Translations under genes and position numbers: made by a program
Assembly: GCA_000733355.1 (NCBI GenBank)
Contig: JNVV01000046.1
Location: 108,915 to 172,914 of the forward strand
DNA length: 64,000 nt
Direction: 5' to 3'
Source of the DNA: Falciphora oryzae
Taxonomy: Eukaryota; Ascomycota; Sordariomycetes; Magnaporthales; Magnaporthaceae
Shown: one piece after another, positions 22,319 through 31,833 of the stretch
How the letters are laid out: every line of letters starts with the position of its first letter
Position numbering within the stretch: position 1 is the first letter of the stretch
Notes under the pieces: generated by a model
The model's input: only the letters and a program-made list of their open reading frames with translations
What the model was told of the DNA's origin: nothing
The model's database searches: none

Positions 22319-23368
22319 ATGGCACGACGAGGTTCGGCTAAGCCTGCGCGTCCCAAGGCGGCAGCATCCCGACCGACGCCGCTGCCATCAGCACCGGCGT
22401 CCCGGCCAACGCCGCCAGCATCGGCAACCGCCTTGCTAGCATCCGTCCCGACCACACCCCTGGGCTCGGCCGACCCCTCTGCGTACCTGTCCGAGGACGA
22501 AATCAGCAAGCATTTTGTCCGGATTGGGGCTACAGATAACCTCTCACTCGAAGGCCTCAGCATCAAAGACGACCCCAGCGCCCAAAAGCAGTTGGACCGG
22601 TCCAAGAAGAGCAAGTTGCCACAGGAACCGTTCCGTTTCCTCGATCTCCCCGCCGAGCTGCGGCTCAAGGTTTACGGGTTCTACTTCGCCGAGACGCTGG
22701 AAGGCAAGGCGCTCGACCTGGAGCCGGGCAACTACAAGCGCGTCCACACACGGCTGGGAACGATCTTGCGGACGTGCCGGACCGTGTATGACGAAGTGTT
22801 CCACTTCTTCTTCAGCGCGCATGTGTTCCGACTTTTCCCCACTCACTACGGCGGCCGCCTCTTCAAGACCAAGAAGCCGCTCCTGGCGCGCATGGCTCCG
22901 CGGCAGCGGGCGTGTATCACGACCCTCGAGCTCCGCGTTGGCCCCGGCTGGAGCAAGCCGCCGCGCGGTTGGGTGGTGAACCCGGCGTTGGGCCTGCGCG
23001 ACTGCGTGGCGGCGCGCCGGCTCAAGGTCTTTGTCGAGTTCGACCCGGGCCATCCGGTCTTCTCCGAGTGGCGCCACTCGGACGGCTTCTACGAGGGCTT
23101 CTGCCGCAACCTGCTTGACGGTGTCCTGAACGACACGCCGTCGCTGGACGTGGTCGAGTTCGACTCGTTCCCCAGCATCAAGCTGTCGGGCGGCATGATG
23201 CAGGGCCTGCTCAGCACGGCGCTGGCGCACGGCAAGCAGATCGCCTTTGGACCTGCGCGCGGGTGGAAGAGTATTCATGACGACGCTGACGAGGAACCAT
23301 ATGCCGACATGACTGAGAGCATCGAGCTGCAGAGAGCCGCCGCGCCTGTTGTGGCGGCCGCTTCCTGA
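22319..23368 (+). CDS. F-box-like domain protein
   Basis: A single-exon, 349-residue protein. The first 90 residues are low-complexity (Ala/Pro/Ser). Residues about 103-122 (FRFLDLPAELRLKVYGFYFA) match the F-box-like start common in fungal hypothetical proteins, followed by ILRTCRTVYDEVFHFFFSAHVFR, typical of this family's second helix set. The rest, including CITTLELRVGPGW and RRLKVFVEFD, fits the same group of uncharacterised ascomycete proteins. F-box proteins act as substrate adaptors of SCF ubiquitin ligases, but binding to Skp1 has not been shown for this subgroup. The start ATG has an A at -3. Confidence 0.75.
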   Translation: MARRGSAKPARPKAAASRPTPLPSAPASRPTPPASATALLASVPTTPLGSADPSAYLSEDEISKHFVRIGATDNLSLEGLSIKDDPSAQKQLDRSKKSKLPQEPFRFLDLPAELRLKVYGFYFAETLEGKALDLEPGNYKRVHTRLGTILRTCRTVYDEVFHFFFSAHVFRLFPTHYGGRLFKTKKPLLARMAPRQRACITTLELRVGPGWSKPPRGWVVNPALGLRDCVAARRLKVFVEFDPGHPVFSEWRHSDGFYEGFCRNLLDGVLNDTPSLDVVEFDSFPSIKLSGGMMQGLLSTALAHGKQIAFGPARGWKSIHDDADEEPYADMTESIELQRAAAPVVAAAS

Positions 23369-24236
23369 TTATGTTTCGTGGTGCTCCATTCTTCTGTTTT
23401 CCTAGGACTTCTCATTTGTATAATTGATCTATACGAGGAATGACGGACGGGACGGGCTTGGCTTCGGGTTTAGGGATACTCGCGACTCACGTCGACGGGG
23501 CGCCAGCATGTGCATTTCTCTCCTCGTTCCACGAGTATTAGGCCCTTATCGGCAAGACATCAGGGCATTAGATTCAACGAGCGTTGGCACGCACGGCCCA
23601 GACTAAGCAACCGTTGAGGCGTCGTGATCCAGGCACAGACAGCATTGACGGTTGAAGCGGTGAGATTGACGTAACCTGACAAGTGGTAGTATGAATCGCG
23701 GATTTGCGCCATGTCGCTGCTCTTGCCTCCGGCCACTGTTTTCAGCTTTCTTTGTGCTTACGGGCTCGAGTGTGTCACGCTCTACGTCAACTGCGTCTCG
23801 ACACTGCGTCGTCGAGCGTGCGAATGCTATGATTCGACGTGCATGCCAGGGCAGATTGGCGCAATCCAGCAACACGCGCGAGTGGAGCCATTGACCAGTG
23901 CCGTTCAGGGGCGTTGGGTGGATCGTTCATTGCTGGCGGCGCCACGCGATGTGGACAGCGGGTCCGATGGAACCAAAGCGAGGGAGACATTTTTCCCTTG
24001 CTGACGGCTTCGGTCTCCCAAACCACGTCCTTCGTTTCGACCACCAGCCCGACCCGACTTCCTCAACGGCCCGATCGCTTGCCAGTCCGCCCCTGCTGGC
24101 CTGGACGGACTCTTGCTGGCTTTTGCGGTTGCTTCTGCGTGCGAGCGAGCGCGAGCCGAATATCAGATAATACTTTGGTCACCCGACATCGGCACTGGCT
24201 CGGCGTCGCGGCGCCGGTGCCCATGAGGCCCTCCAC
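23369..24236. other. Intergenic, promoter of the phosphoesterase gene
   Basis: No gene recognised. Confidence 0.5.
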
Positions 24237-26225
24237 ATGCTGCCTCCGTCCGCCACGGCGCTCCTCCGCCATGCCCTGCGCCAAGTCCTGCGCTCCCCGG
24301 CGGCGCTCTTGCGCAGGGTCTTGCTCATCACCGTCCCGCTGTCCGTCGTCCTGACCATCTACCTCTACCTCTTCCCCGTCTTCTCCGGCTGCGGATTCCC
24401 GCTACCGCCCGAGGCCGACGGCAGCACCCCGAGCGCCAACGCAGCATTCTGGGAGACGGCGAAACTCCACTACCCTGGGTCGAACCAGCAGCTCCCGCAG
24501 CCGCCATCAGCAAGCGCAAACGATAGCCGCACGGAAGCCGGCGCCGAGAACGAATCCATAACGTCAGAAAGACCGATACTGCCCGCGAACATCCCGCTGA
24601 GAAATGCGCCGTTCCGACTCCTCGCGCTGGGCGACCCGCAGCTCGAGGGCGACTCGTCGATCCCAAACACGTTCACGACGTCGCTGTTCCCGCACATCGG
24701 CAAGGCGTGGCGCGACGCGACGTTCCAGACGACGCACTACTCGCTGCGGTGGCGGATTCGGCAGATCGTGCACGACCTGATTGATATCTTCTTCCTCGAC
24801 GTCTTCAACAACCTCGAGTCCGTGCGCAAGCGCATCGACCTGCTCGGCAACGACTTCTACCTGGCGCATATCTACCGCACCGTGCACTGGTGGACGCAGC
24901 CGACGCACATCACGGTGCTGGGCGACCTGCTGGGCAGCCAGTGGCTCGACGACGAGGAGTTCGACCGCCGCGCCGACCGCTTCTGGGACCGCGTCGTGCG
25001 CGGCGGCGAGCGCGTGCCCGACGACCTCGCCCTCTTCCCGGCCGACGAGTACGACCTGGCCGGCTACCTGCACCGCGGCGGGCTGCGCAATGAGTCCGAG
25101 GCTGTGTGGGCGCGCCGCATCATCAACGTGGCGGGGAACCACGACATCGGCTACGCCGGCGACATCAACGAGGACCGCATGGCCCGGTTCGAGCGCCGGT
25201 TCGGCAAGGCCAACTACGAGCTGCGCTTCGAGGCGGCCATGACCGAGGGCGCAGCCGCCACCATCTACGACGCCGACGCCAACCCGTCGTCGGACCGCCT
25301 GCCGCCCGAGCTGCGCATCGTCGTGCTCAACAGCATGAACCTCGACACGCCCGCCAACTCGTCGGAGCTGCAGGACGCCACATACACCTTCATCAACAGC
25401 GTCATCAACACGGCCTCGGCCGTCGAGTACCTTGGCCACTTCACCGTGGTGCTGACCCACGTGCCGCTGCACAAGCCCGAGGGTGTGTGCGTCGACTCGC
25501 CGCTGTTTGAGTTCCACGACCACGACGGCTCCCTGCGCGAGCAGAACATGCTGTCGGCCGACGCCAGCAAGGGCTTCCTCGAGGGCATCCTGGGCATGAG
25601 CGGCGACACCATGGCCCCTGCCAACGGCCGCGGCAGGCGGGGCGTCATCCTCAACGGCCACGACCACGAGGGCTGCGACACGTACCACTTCATCAACCAG
25701 TCGCACGGCAACTCGCCCGTCGACCGCTCCTGGGAGTCCCGCCGCTGGGCCGACGCCCTGGCCGCTGACGGTCCTGGCCTCGTCGGCCGCCCCGGTCACC
25801 CGGGCGTGCGCGAGATCACGGTGCGCAGCATGATGGGCGACTTTGGCGGCAACGCCGGCCTCTTCAGCGCCTGGTTCGACGAGCAGGCCTGGGAGTGGCG
25901 CTTCGAGTATGCTACCTGCCCGCTCGGCCGCCAGCACCTGTGGTGGTTTGTTCACATCATGGACCTGCTCGTCGTCGTTGGCGCCGCCGCCTACCCCTTG
26001 GTGGCGCTGTGGGAGTCCTGGTGCAAGCCCGCCACGCCTGCCCCTGCCGCCAAGATCCCTGCCACAAAGGTCAGCGGTGCTAGCGCCAACGGCAACGCCG
26101 TCACGGCCGTCAAGGCGGTCAAGGAGCCGAAAATCAAGGTCGAGGAGGAGGAGGAGCACAACGGGCACGCTCTTACGCCTAGGATGATGAGGTCGTCGCT
26201 ATCGCGGAGCCCGTCCGTGGACTGA
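24237..26225 (+). CDS. Ted1/Cdc1-type metallophosphoesterase (GPI-anchor remodelling)
   Basis: A single-exon, 662-residue, ER/Golgi membrane protein of the MPPE1/PGAP5-Ted1-Cdc1 family, which removes ethanolamine-phosphate side groups from GPI anchors. A transmembrane helix lies at about 28-50 (VLLITVPLSVVLTIYLYLFPVF). The calcineurin-like metal site is complete: ALGDPQLEGD (GDxQ), VLGDLLGSQW (GDxxx), NVAGNHDIGY (GNHD), LTHVPLH and NGHDHEGCD (GHDH). A second membrane segment is near 575-597 (WWFVHIMDLLVVVGAAAYPLVALW), followed by a charged cytosolic tail with a run of Glu. The choice between Ted1 and Cdc1 orthologue cannot be made by eye. No internal introns are seen. Confidence 0.88.
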   Translation: MLPPSATALLRHALRQVLRSPAALLRRVLLITVPLSVVLTIYLYLFPVFSGCGFPLPPEADGSTPSANAAFWETAKLHYPGSNQQLPQPPSASANDSRTEAGAENESITSERPILPANIPLRNAPFRLLALGDPQLEGDSSIPNTFTTSLFPHIGKAWRDATFQTTHYSLRWRIRQIVHDLIDIFFLDVFNNLESVRKRIDLLGNDFYLAHIYRTVHWWTQPTHITVLGDLLGSQWLDDEEFDRRADRFWDRVVRGGERVPDDLALFPADEYDLAGYLHRGGLRNESEAVWARRIINVAGNHDIGYAGDINEDRMARFERRFGKANYELRFEAAMTEGAAATIYDADANPSSDRLPPELRIVVLNSMNLDTPANSSELQDATYTFINSVINTASAVEYLGHFTVVLTHVPLHKPEGVCVDSPLFEFHDHDGSLREQNMLSADASKGFLEGILGMSGDTMAPANGRGRRGVILNGHDHEGCDTYHFINQSHGNSPVDRSWESRRWADALAADGPGLVGRPGHPGVREITVRSMMGDFGGNAGLFSAWFDEQAWEWRFEYATCPLGRQHLWWFVHIMDLLVVVGAAAYPLVALWESWCKPATPAPAAKIPATKVSGASANGNAVTAVKAVKEPKIKVEEEEEHNGHALTPRMMRSSLSRSPSVD

Positions 26226-26792
26226 CGATCTTTCAGGCTCGCCATGCACTTTGGGAAACGCCATTTGGGAACGCACTCTCCTCAATTCTTCTCATCATAT
26301 ATCATACCCCTGAGCCATCTGCATGTACCATCAGTTCTGTGGCTTATTTCTTATGTATCATGTGATATTGCATGGATTTCTAGAAGCAGTAGGGAAATAC
26401 ACTAATTCTGAGCCGAATGGGCTTGGGACTGTCAGCACGTGAGATCGTTCCCAGGAACGGCCACCAAACCGGTCAACAAAGAGACATGTCGACTTGGACG
26501 AGTATTTGACAACGCATTCATTGTTCGAGAGCCGCCATAGCCGAACAAAGACGAGACTGCTTCTCGTCAGTGTTCTGTCTCTCGATCCAGCGCTTTTGTT
26601 CTTCCAAACTTCTCCTGTCTACTTTTACCCCCGGTCCCCTCTCCCAACCGAAACCTCTCGCATCTTCTCCCTCACCAACTCACGGAGAATCATCTTCAGC
26701 TGTATCAACCCGATAGACACAAGTGCTACAGAGAACCATCTGGAACTGTATCTGCTCTTAGACACAAGTGAAAGCACATCTCCACAGCGAAC
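26226..26792. other. Intergenic, 5' leader of the kinase-fold gene
   Basis: Pyrimidine-rich towards 26570-26790, as in a leader. No gene recognised. Confidence 0.5.
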
Positions 26793-28016
26793 ATGACCGC
26801 ACCCTTTGGTGAAACGGGCTTCAGCATGACGACCGGGTACGTAGTCGTTCTCCCGTTCAAGGAGCAGCCGACCGCTAACTACCTTCTCATGAACAAGGTC
26901 GGCAAGGGCAGCGAGCAGATCGCCCTGCGCGTCAGGCAGGTCAAGGACGGCGTCCCCATCATCCCCGACCTGGTCATGAAGATGCCGCTCGAGAACCCCG
27001 CCGAGCTCCGCAACGAAGCCAAGATCATCACGGGCTTCAGCACGAGGCTGCAGAAGCACCTCGAGCAATGGGACCGCAACTTCGCCGACGCCCTGGTCGC
27101 CCAGCCGCTGTCCAAGGGAACCCCGTTCCTGGACCTGTACCGCTCGACCAACGTCGCCCGGATGGACGAGGACCGCAGCGCCGGAAACCACATGCCCGCA
27201 ACGCTATGGACCTTTTACAACGGCGGCAGCCTTTCCGGCTTTATAGACTTGTGCCGGGGCCAGGGCGTCGAGGTGCCGGCCGCTATGGGCGCCGCCCTCG
27301 CGGTCGACCTGCTGACGGCGCTCCTCGCGACGCTGGCCAACGCCGTGAGCGTGGGCGGCGACAAAAGCGAGCTCGAGGGCGGCCAGCCCGCCGCCATCCG
27401 CCACCGGGACCTTATGCGGAGCAACATCTTCGTCGACGTCGGCGAGCTCCCGGACCCGGGCGCCCCGTCCGGCTACGAGATGGCGGACCTGCACGCCCTG
27501 CCGCGCTGCGTCCTGGGCGATTTTGGCAAGGCCGTCGAGGTGACGGCGCCCGAGGAGCGGGCCGTCGCCTTCCACCAGGACGCCTGCTGGCTACAGAACG
27601 TCCTCTGGAGCCTCGGCGCCGGGGGAAGGAGGCACGTCATGCTCGACAGGCCCATCGGCAGCGCCATCCCGCGCCCGGCCTCGGAGGAGGCGCTGTGGGT
27701 GCGCATGAAGGTCGAGATGGCCGCCTGCTGCGCCAGGCTGAGGAAGGGCGGCGATGCCGGGGTGCTGCAGGAGACTCTGCGCACGTTCCAGGGGTTGGAA
27801 AAGGAAGCGCTCGAGAAGGCGTCGGTCGCGCAGGATGTGACCCTCGGCAAATTTCGGGGTCTTGTGCGCCGGCACTGGCTCGAGCAGAGGCCCCGGCCGC
27901 GCGTCTTTGACTCTCGCAAGGAGGCGGATAAGTACTGCAGGGAGGAGCTGAAGCTGAAGCCCGACACCTGGAAGGCCGGCTTCCTTGAGCGCGGTAAGAT
28001 CCAGATTCTCGAGTAA
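26793..28016 (+). CDS. Protein kinase-fold protein
   Basis: A single-exon, 407-residue protein. A glycine-loop-like KVGKGSEQIALRV sits at about 36-48, followed by a candidate VAIK-type lysine (LVMKM, about 62). The catalytic loop is intact (RHRDLMRSNIFVD, with the HRDxxxxN residues) and the magnesium motif is LGDFGKAV. HQDACWLQNVLWSLG resembles the kinase helix-F DxWxxG segment. These features are those of uncharacterised fungal kinase-domain proteins, and the key residues suggest it could be active. The C-terminal 90 residues (VTLGKFRGLVRRHWLEQRPRPRVF...) are charged. Substrate and pathway are unknown. It is followed by a repeat-bearing spacer. Confidence 0.7.
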   Translation: MTAPFGETGFSMTTGYVVVLPFKEQPTANYLLMNKVGKGSEQIALRVRQVKDGVPIIPDLVMKMPLENPAELRNEAKIITGFSTRLQKHLEQWDRNFADALVAQPLSKGTPFLDLYRSTNVARMDEDRSAGNHMPATLWTFYNGGSLSGFIDLCRGQGVEVPAAMGAALAVDLLTALLATLANAVSVGGDKSELEGGQPAAIRHRDLMRSNIFVDVGELPDPGAPSGYEMADLHALPRCVLGDFGKAVEVTAPEERAVAFHQDACWLQNVLWSLGAGGRRHVMLDRPIGSAIPRPASEEALWVRMKVEMAACCARLRKGGDAGVLQETLRTFQGLEKEALEKASVAQDVTLGKFRGLVRRHWLEQRPRPRVFDSRKEADKYCREELKLKPDTWKAGFLERGKIQILE

Positions 28017-28945
28017 ACTACTTCAAGCACTCCAGATCTAGATACTCCAATGTCTTGGCAACTCCCGAGCAAACCACTAACGAAGCTCCAGATCTAGGTA
28101 CTCCGATGTCTAGGTAGGCCAACCCTCGACCGATGAGACTTGTTGGCATTGTCGCCAACACAGGTAAATCAGCTCTCCTCTGCCTGTTCCTTTTCTTTTC
28201 CCATTTCCTTTCCTCTTCCCTTCCCTTTCCTTTTTACCCCTCAACCTCAAGATTTTTCATCGCCCGCTACGGGCTGGTTTAGCTAACAAGGATTCTTCTA
28301 CACTTGTCAATATCTCATGCACCGTTCGCCACGAGGCCCAACTTGTACCTGTGATATGCATGTCAATGCGCAATGATGTATTAATGCTTTGCGGCCTCGA
28401 TCGTTTGCTCGCCTGTCTGCATTGCGGCTGTTGTTGTTCTGCGCTTTCATGCTTTGATGCACGCGAGGTGCGGCTGACGCTGGCATCATCCGGCCTCGCG
28501 CGACCATATGAATATTAAAGACGATCAACGCCGGTTTTTGCGGGTAGCGTGAGCTAGACCTGCTTGCATATAATACCACATACCCCCCATTTGAAGCATG
28601 ATGTTTACTGATATCTGCAAATATGCCTGTGAGCGCAGCCATATTTTTAGTCTACGCGTTCATGGCTGCAGCCTCAAGTTAGTCAACAGACACCATCTCA
28701 GCAGCTATACCGAAGATCATCAGTCTTTGTAGATACACCGCAATGCCAGAGCTGAAAGGACGGCATGACGCTCGTTCTCTCAACGATGTCCTCTCACGAT
28801 GGCAGAAGCCCAAGGAGATGTATAAGATGAGCACCTGCCGGCCGGCGTTGTTGTGTTCAATGTCATCATCTCCGGACAAAGAAGCCCCTTCAAAACTTTC
28901 CAAAACACACAGTTGAAGATTTCCTGCGAGAAACCGCTTGCCATC
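28017..28945. other. Intergenic with pyrimidine tract and repeat unit
   Basis: Contains a C/T-rich tract (about 28180-28240) and a repeat unit at about 28245-28470, listed separately. No gene recognised. Confidence 0.5.
28245..28470 (+). repeat. Direct repeat, unit A (partner at 30254-30480)
   Basis: Matches 30254-30480 in the same orientation, by eye. Shared blocks include aacctcaagatttt/aacatcaagattt, gctaaca.ggattct, a tgtacctgtgatatg versus cgtacctgtaatatg block and ctttcatgcttt versus ctctcatgcttt. Differences are largely C/T and G/A. Confidence 0.6.
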
Positions 28946-30171
28946 ATGCTGCTCACCAAAGCCTTCATCCCCTTTCTCTTCCTCGCCATCCCACTCAAAG
29001 GATCCGGCCTCTCCCATGGCGCCTTTACCGCAGCCCAGGACGCCGACCCTGCCAACACCACCTGGACCCAGCCCGTACCCGACAACAAGGACAGCACCGC
29101 CGCCTCCAACCTCACCGAAGCGACTCTCCCCGCCCTAGGCCTGGGCCCCTCCTCCCTCCTCCCCGGGCCCTGGGCCACCCACTTGATCCGCCACCAGACT
29201 GCCCCCGTCATCTGCCCCGCGGGCCAGCAAGTATGCGACAACAGCTGCATCCCGGCGACCGCGACGTGCTGCCGCCTCGGCAACAACGCCTTCTGCGCCG
29301 GGTCCGAGTACTGCACCGGCCAGGGAACCTGCTGCGCCCTGGCCAGGACGTGCCCGGGCCCCGGGAAGTGAAGGGAAGGCCTCGTGCGCTGCGGGCCCTC
29401 GGGGTGCATCCCGCAGGGCGCCGTCTGCTGCACCGGCTGGTGCTGCAACCCGGGCGACCGCTGCACCAACACGAGCTGCGCTGGTGGTGGGTCTCCGTCT
29501 AGTAGTAGTAGTAGTCGTAGTAGTAGTAGTGGTAGCCGCTCGCCCGCCCGTCCCACTAGCACTGCGGGTTCGTCGTCGACCCCGATAACCAGCTGCTCCT
29601 CTTCAGGTCCAACAAGCAGCAGCAACTCCACAGCGAGACCTACCACTGCCAGCAGTCATCCTCATCTCGAGCGACTAACAGCACTTCTTCTAGGCCCTCG
29701 AGCAGCCCTTCTTCCTCGTCCAGAGCCTCCAGCAGCTCATCCTCATCTTCCCGGGTCACGAGTAGCTCGTCCTCGTCGTCGCGTCCGGCCAGTAGCGGCA
29801 GCAACTCTTCGACAACCTTCCGGCCTACCGCTTCCACCGGGTCATCCCCATCCTCAGCCCGCCCGACCACCACAACCGGAGGCGTGGCTACGGTCACGGT
29901 CACTTTCTGCCCCTCTTCGTCCTCGTCGCGCGCCACCGGCTCTTCGTCTTCTTCGCGTGCCAGTTCCTCTTCATCCTCGTCCTCATCGCGTGCTACAACC
30001 AGCTCTTCGTCGTCCTCGCGCATCAGCTCGGCTTCCACGGGTGGCCCAACGTTGTCGGCCTCCCGCCCTCCCACGGTGCCCATCAACGGCGCCCGGAGCG
30101 ACACGGGAGTGGGCGAGAGCGCCCTCGCGCCCATCGGCGGAATCGTGGCCGTGGTGAACTTTTTGCCCTGA
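28946..30171 (+). pseudogene. Cysteine- and serine-rich secreted protein, interrupted
   Basis: Starts at 28946 with a signal peptide (MLLTKAFIPFLFLAIPLKG), followed by a cysteine-rich region with CPAGQQVCDNSCIPATATCC and CCALARTCPGPG. An in-frame TGA at 29369-29371 interrupts it; the same frame then continues with a coherent Cys pattern (RCGPSGCIPQGAVCCTGWCC) and a Ser/Thr-rich stalk. Near 29600-29660 the reading frame shifts by one to a long Ser-rich tract ending at TGA 30169-30171 after IGGIVAVVNFLP, a truncated hydrophobic tail where a GPI signal would normally be. The two breaks make a functional product unlikely unless the sequence is wrong; an assembly gap begins 41 bases downstream. 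The family is that of fungal GPI-anchored or secreted Cys-rich wall proteins. Confidence 0.6.
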
Positions 30172-30212
30172 GCACATGGAACCCGGATTGCCCCGAGGTC
30201 CAGTAGAATGCA

Positions 30213-30253
30213 NNNNNNNNNNNNNNNNNNNNNNNNNNNNNNNNNNNNNNNNN
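30213..30253. other. Assembly gap (41 N)
   Basis: Run of unknown bases. Its size may be arbitrary. It lies between a broken gene and a repeat copy, which suggests repeat-driven assembly difficulty. Confidence 0.95.
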
Positions 30254-30480
30254 TCCCTGAACATCAAGATTTCAGCCGCCCGTTACAGGCTCGTCTAGCT
30301 AACATGGATTCTTTCACGTTTGTCAACATTCCATGCGGCCGTTTCCGCAAAGCCCCAACTCGTACCTGTAATATGTGTGTTAACGCGCAATCCTTCGTGG
30401 TATTCATGCGTTACCGTATTGATCATGTGCTCCCCTATTGAATGCGCAGCGTGCGCTCTCATGCTTTAATACATGTTGCC
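30254..30480 (+). repeat. Direct repeat, unit B (partner at 28245-28470)
   Basis: See the partner at 28245-28470. The two copies bracket the interrupted Cys/Ser-rich gene, about 2 kb apart. Confidence 0.6.
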
Positions 30481-30529
30481 AATGTGTGCAATACGACCGG
30501 GTTTTAGGCAATTCATTGGGGTTGAATGG

Positions 30530-30665
30530 TTCCTTTGTATCTAGGCGTTTATTCTCCGTTTTCATGCCAGTCTCACGCGTTCGTGAACGTCCTCAAATAC
30601 ATTGCAGTCGTTTACTCAATAACCTAACAGACATCGGGTTAATGCGCTTCAAGTTCAGCCCCTGA
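30530..30665 (-). repeat. 3'-flank repeat shared with paralogue 2 (39225-39415)
   Basis: The block tttgtatctaggcgttt, then ctccg.tttcatgcca.tctc.cgcgtt, and a later cagacatcgggt...cagcccctga block recur downstream of the second paralogue at 39230-39410. The shared flank shows that the duplicated unit extended past the coding region. Confidence 0.65.
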
Positions 30666-30678
30666 ATCGACCTCAGCC

Positions 30679-31833
30679 CTACACAGCTCTCTGCCTGCTG
30701 TGCTCCTCCCAACCCGGCCTCCTGAACCTCCACTCAGACCGGTAGTAGTTTTTGCAGTCGGGTGATCCGCACCACGATATGTTCTCAAACTCCGAGTCCT
30801 CCGTGATATTGTAAGTATCCGGATCGAGTAAAAGACACCACTCGAACCTCCAGGAAGCGAAATCTTCAGACACGGGCAGGTGTGCCGTCCAAACAATCTG
30901 GCTACAATTATAGCCGTCAGTACATGGATGGATCGTAACCCATCTTTGCAGGCATTGCAGGCCATGGTTTGTTTTTGCCTCGGCAAAATGTTGCTCATCT
31001 CCTTGAAAAGGGGCCTCGGTGTTTCCGTAGCAGAGGCAGCTACGGTGCTCGGGATCAATGCATCGCAACGCAGGAAGATCCCCAGATGTCCTCGACGGTA
31101 TGATATATCGGCCGATATCTCGACGCATCCGTTCCATCTCTTGCCGAACCGCTGCGGCCGGTGCTCTTTTATCAGGCCCAAAGGCCGATAGATCCATATG
31201 CCCTCGCCATAAAAGGGTTATCAGGCGTTTACCAAAGGGTCGCAGCATTTCGAAAAGAATAATACGGTGCTCGACCGAGCTAACGGAGTGGCGAGCGGTG
31301 GCGTGGATCGCTTCTGGGCAGTATGCGATGGTTCTTGAGAGGAACCATTCTTCTGACGTGTCGGTGTTCAATGCAACTCCTGGCACCTTCCCTGTAACAT
31401 GCGGTGCCAGCTTTCCGACTGGGCCGAGCTCTGCGAGGCTGATCGTCTTGTGCTGGCAAATCCGCAGACGGCCCTCGTGGGCGATGCACACCCGCCGAAA
31501 ACGGGGACAACGTTGTTTCGCCGAAAACAGCCAAGCCCGGTGCTCAAGCTCGCATTTGTGGCAGTAAAGAAAGGCCTTAGCCGCGGCCTGTCTGTCTTCG
31601 AATTCGAGCTGTTCCCTGGCTGTAGTGCAGCCGGCACATAAACCCCAAGGGTTGATAACCTCAGGATCGGGAAACCGTTCGTTGCCGCCGCTTTCCTCAT
31701 GGCCATGCGAAGTTACAGGCAATTTCTGCCTCGGGGTCGCGGACCTAGACCGGGACGATATTGCCTCTTCGTAGCTTGGCGGAGCCTCATTGCGCCCCTG
31801 CTTCCGGGTGGGCTTGCTTGCTTGGTTACCCAT
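30679..31833 (-). CDS. N-myristoylation/PPxY motif protein, paralogue 1 (unknown function)
   Basis: A 384-residue protein with start chosen at Met 31833 (MGNQASKPTRKQ), because paralogue 2 begins the same way and the upstream residues are not shared. Gly2, a small residue at 6 and Lys7 fit the N-myristoylation consensus. A PPSYEEAI segment (PPxY) follows at about 18. The body contains LCAGCTTAREQLEFEDRQAA, a CxxC-rich YCHKCELEHRAWLF segment, IAHEGRLRICQHKTISLAEL, RCIDPEHRSCLC, and a highly conserved end (VSEDFASWRFEWCLLLDPDTY ... RSEWRFRRPGWEEHSRQRAV). Paired cysteines could bind zinc. No known domain is recognised. Predicted location is the inner face of a membrane through the lipid, with the PPxY a possible ligand for Nedd4/Rsp5-type WW domains; both are inferences. 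Confidence 0.75.
   Translation of the reverse strand: MGNQASKPTRKQGRNEAPPSYEEAISSRSRSATPRQKLPVTSHGHEESGGNERFPDPEVINPWGLCAGCTTAREQLEFEDRQAAAKAFLYCHKCELEHRAWLFSAKQRCPRFRRVCIAHEGRLRICQHKTISLAELGPVGKLAPHVTGKVPGVALNTDTSEEWFLSRTIAYCPEAIHATARHSVSSVEHRIILFEMLRPFGKRLITLLWRGHMDLSAFGPDKRAPAAAVRQEMERMRRDIGRYIIPSRTSGDLPALRCIDPEHRSCLCYGNTEAPFQGDEQHFAEAKTNHGLQCLQRWVTIHPCTDGYNCSQIVWTAHLPVSEDFASWRFEWCLLLDPDTYNITEDSEFENISWCGSPDCKNYYRSEWRFRRPGWEEHSRQRAV

Larger units (their letters stand above)
30172..30678. other. Spacer with assembly gap and repeat unit
   Basis: Contains 41 N at 30213-30253 and the partner repeat, and reaches the 3' end of the minus-strand gene at 30679. Confidence 0.7.
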
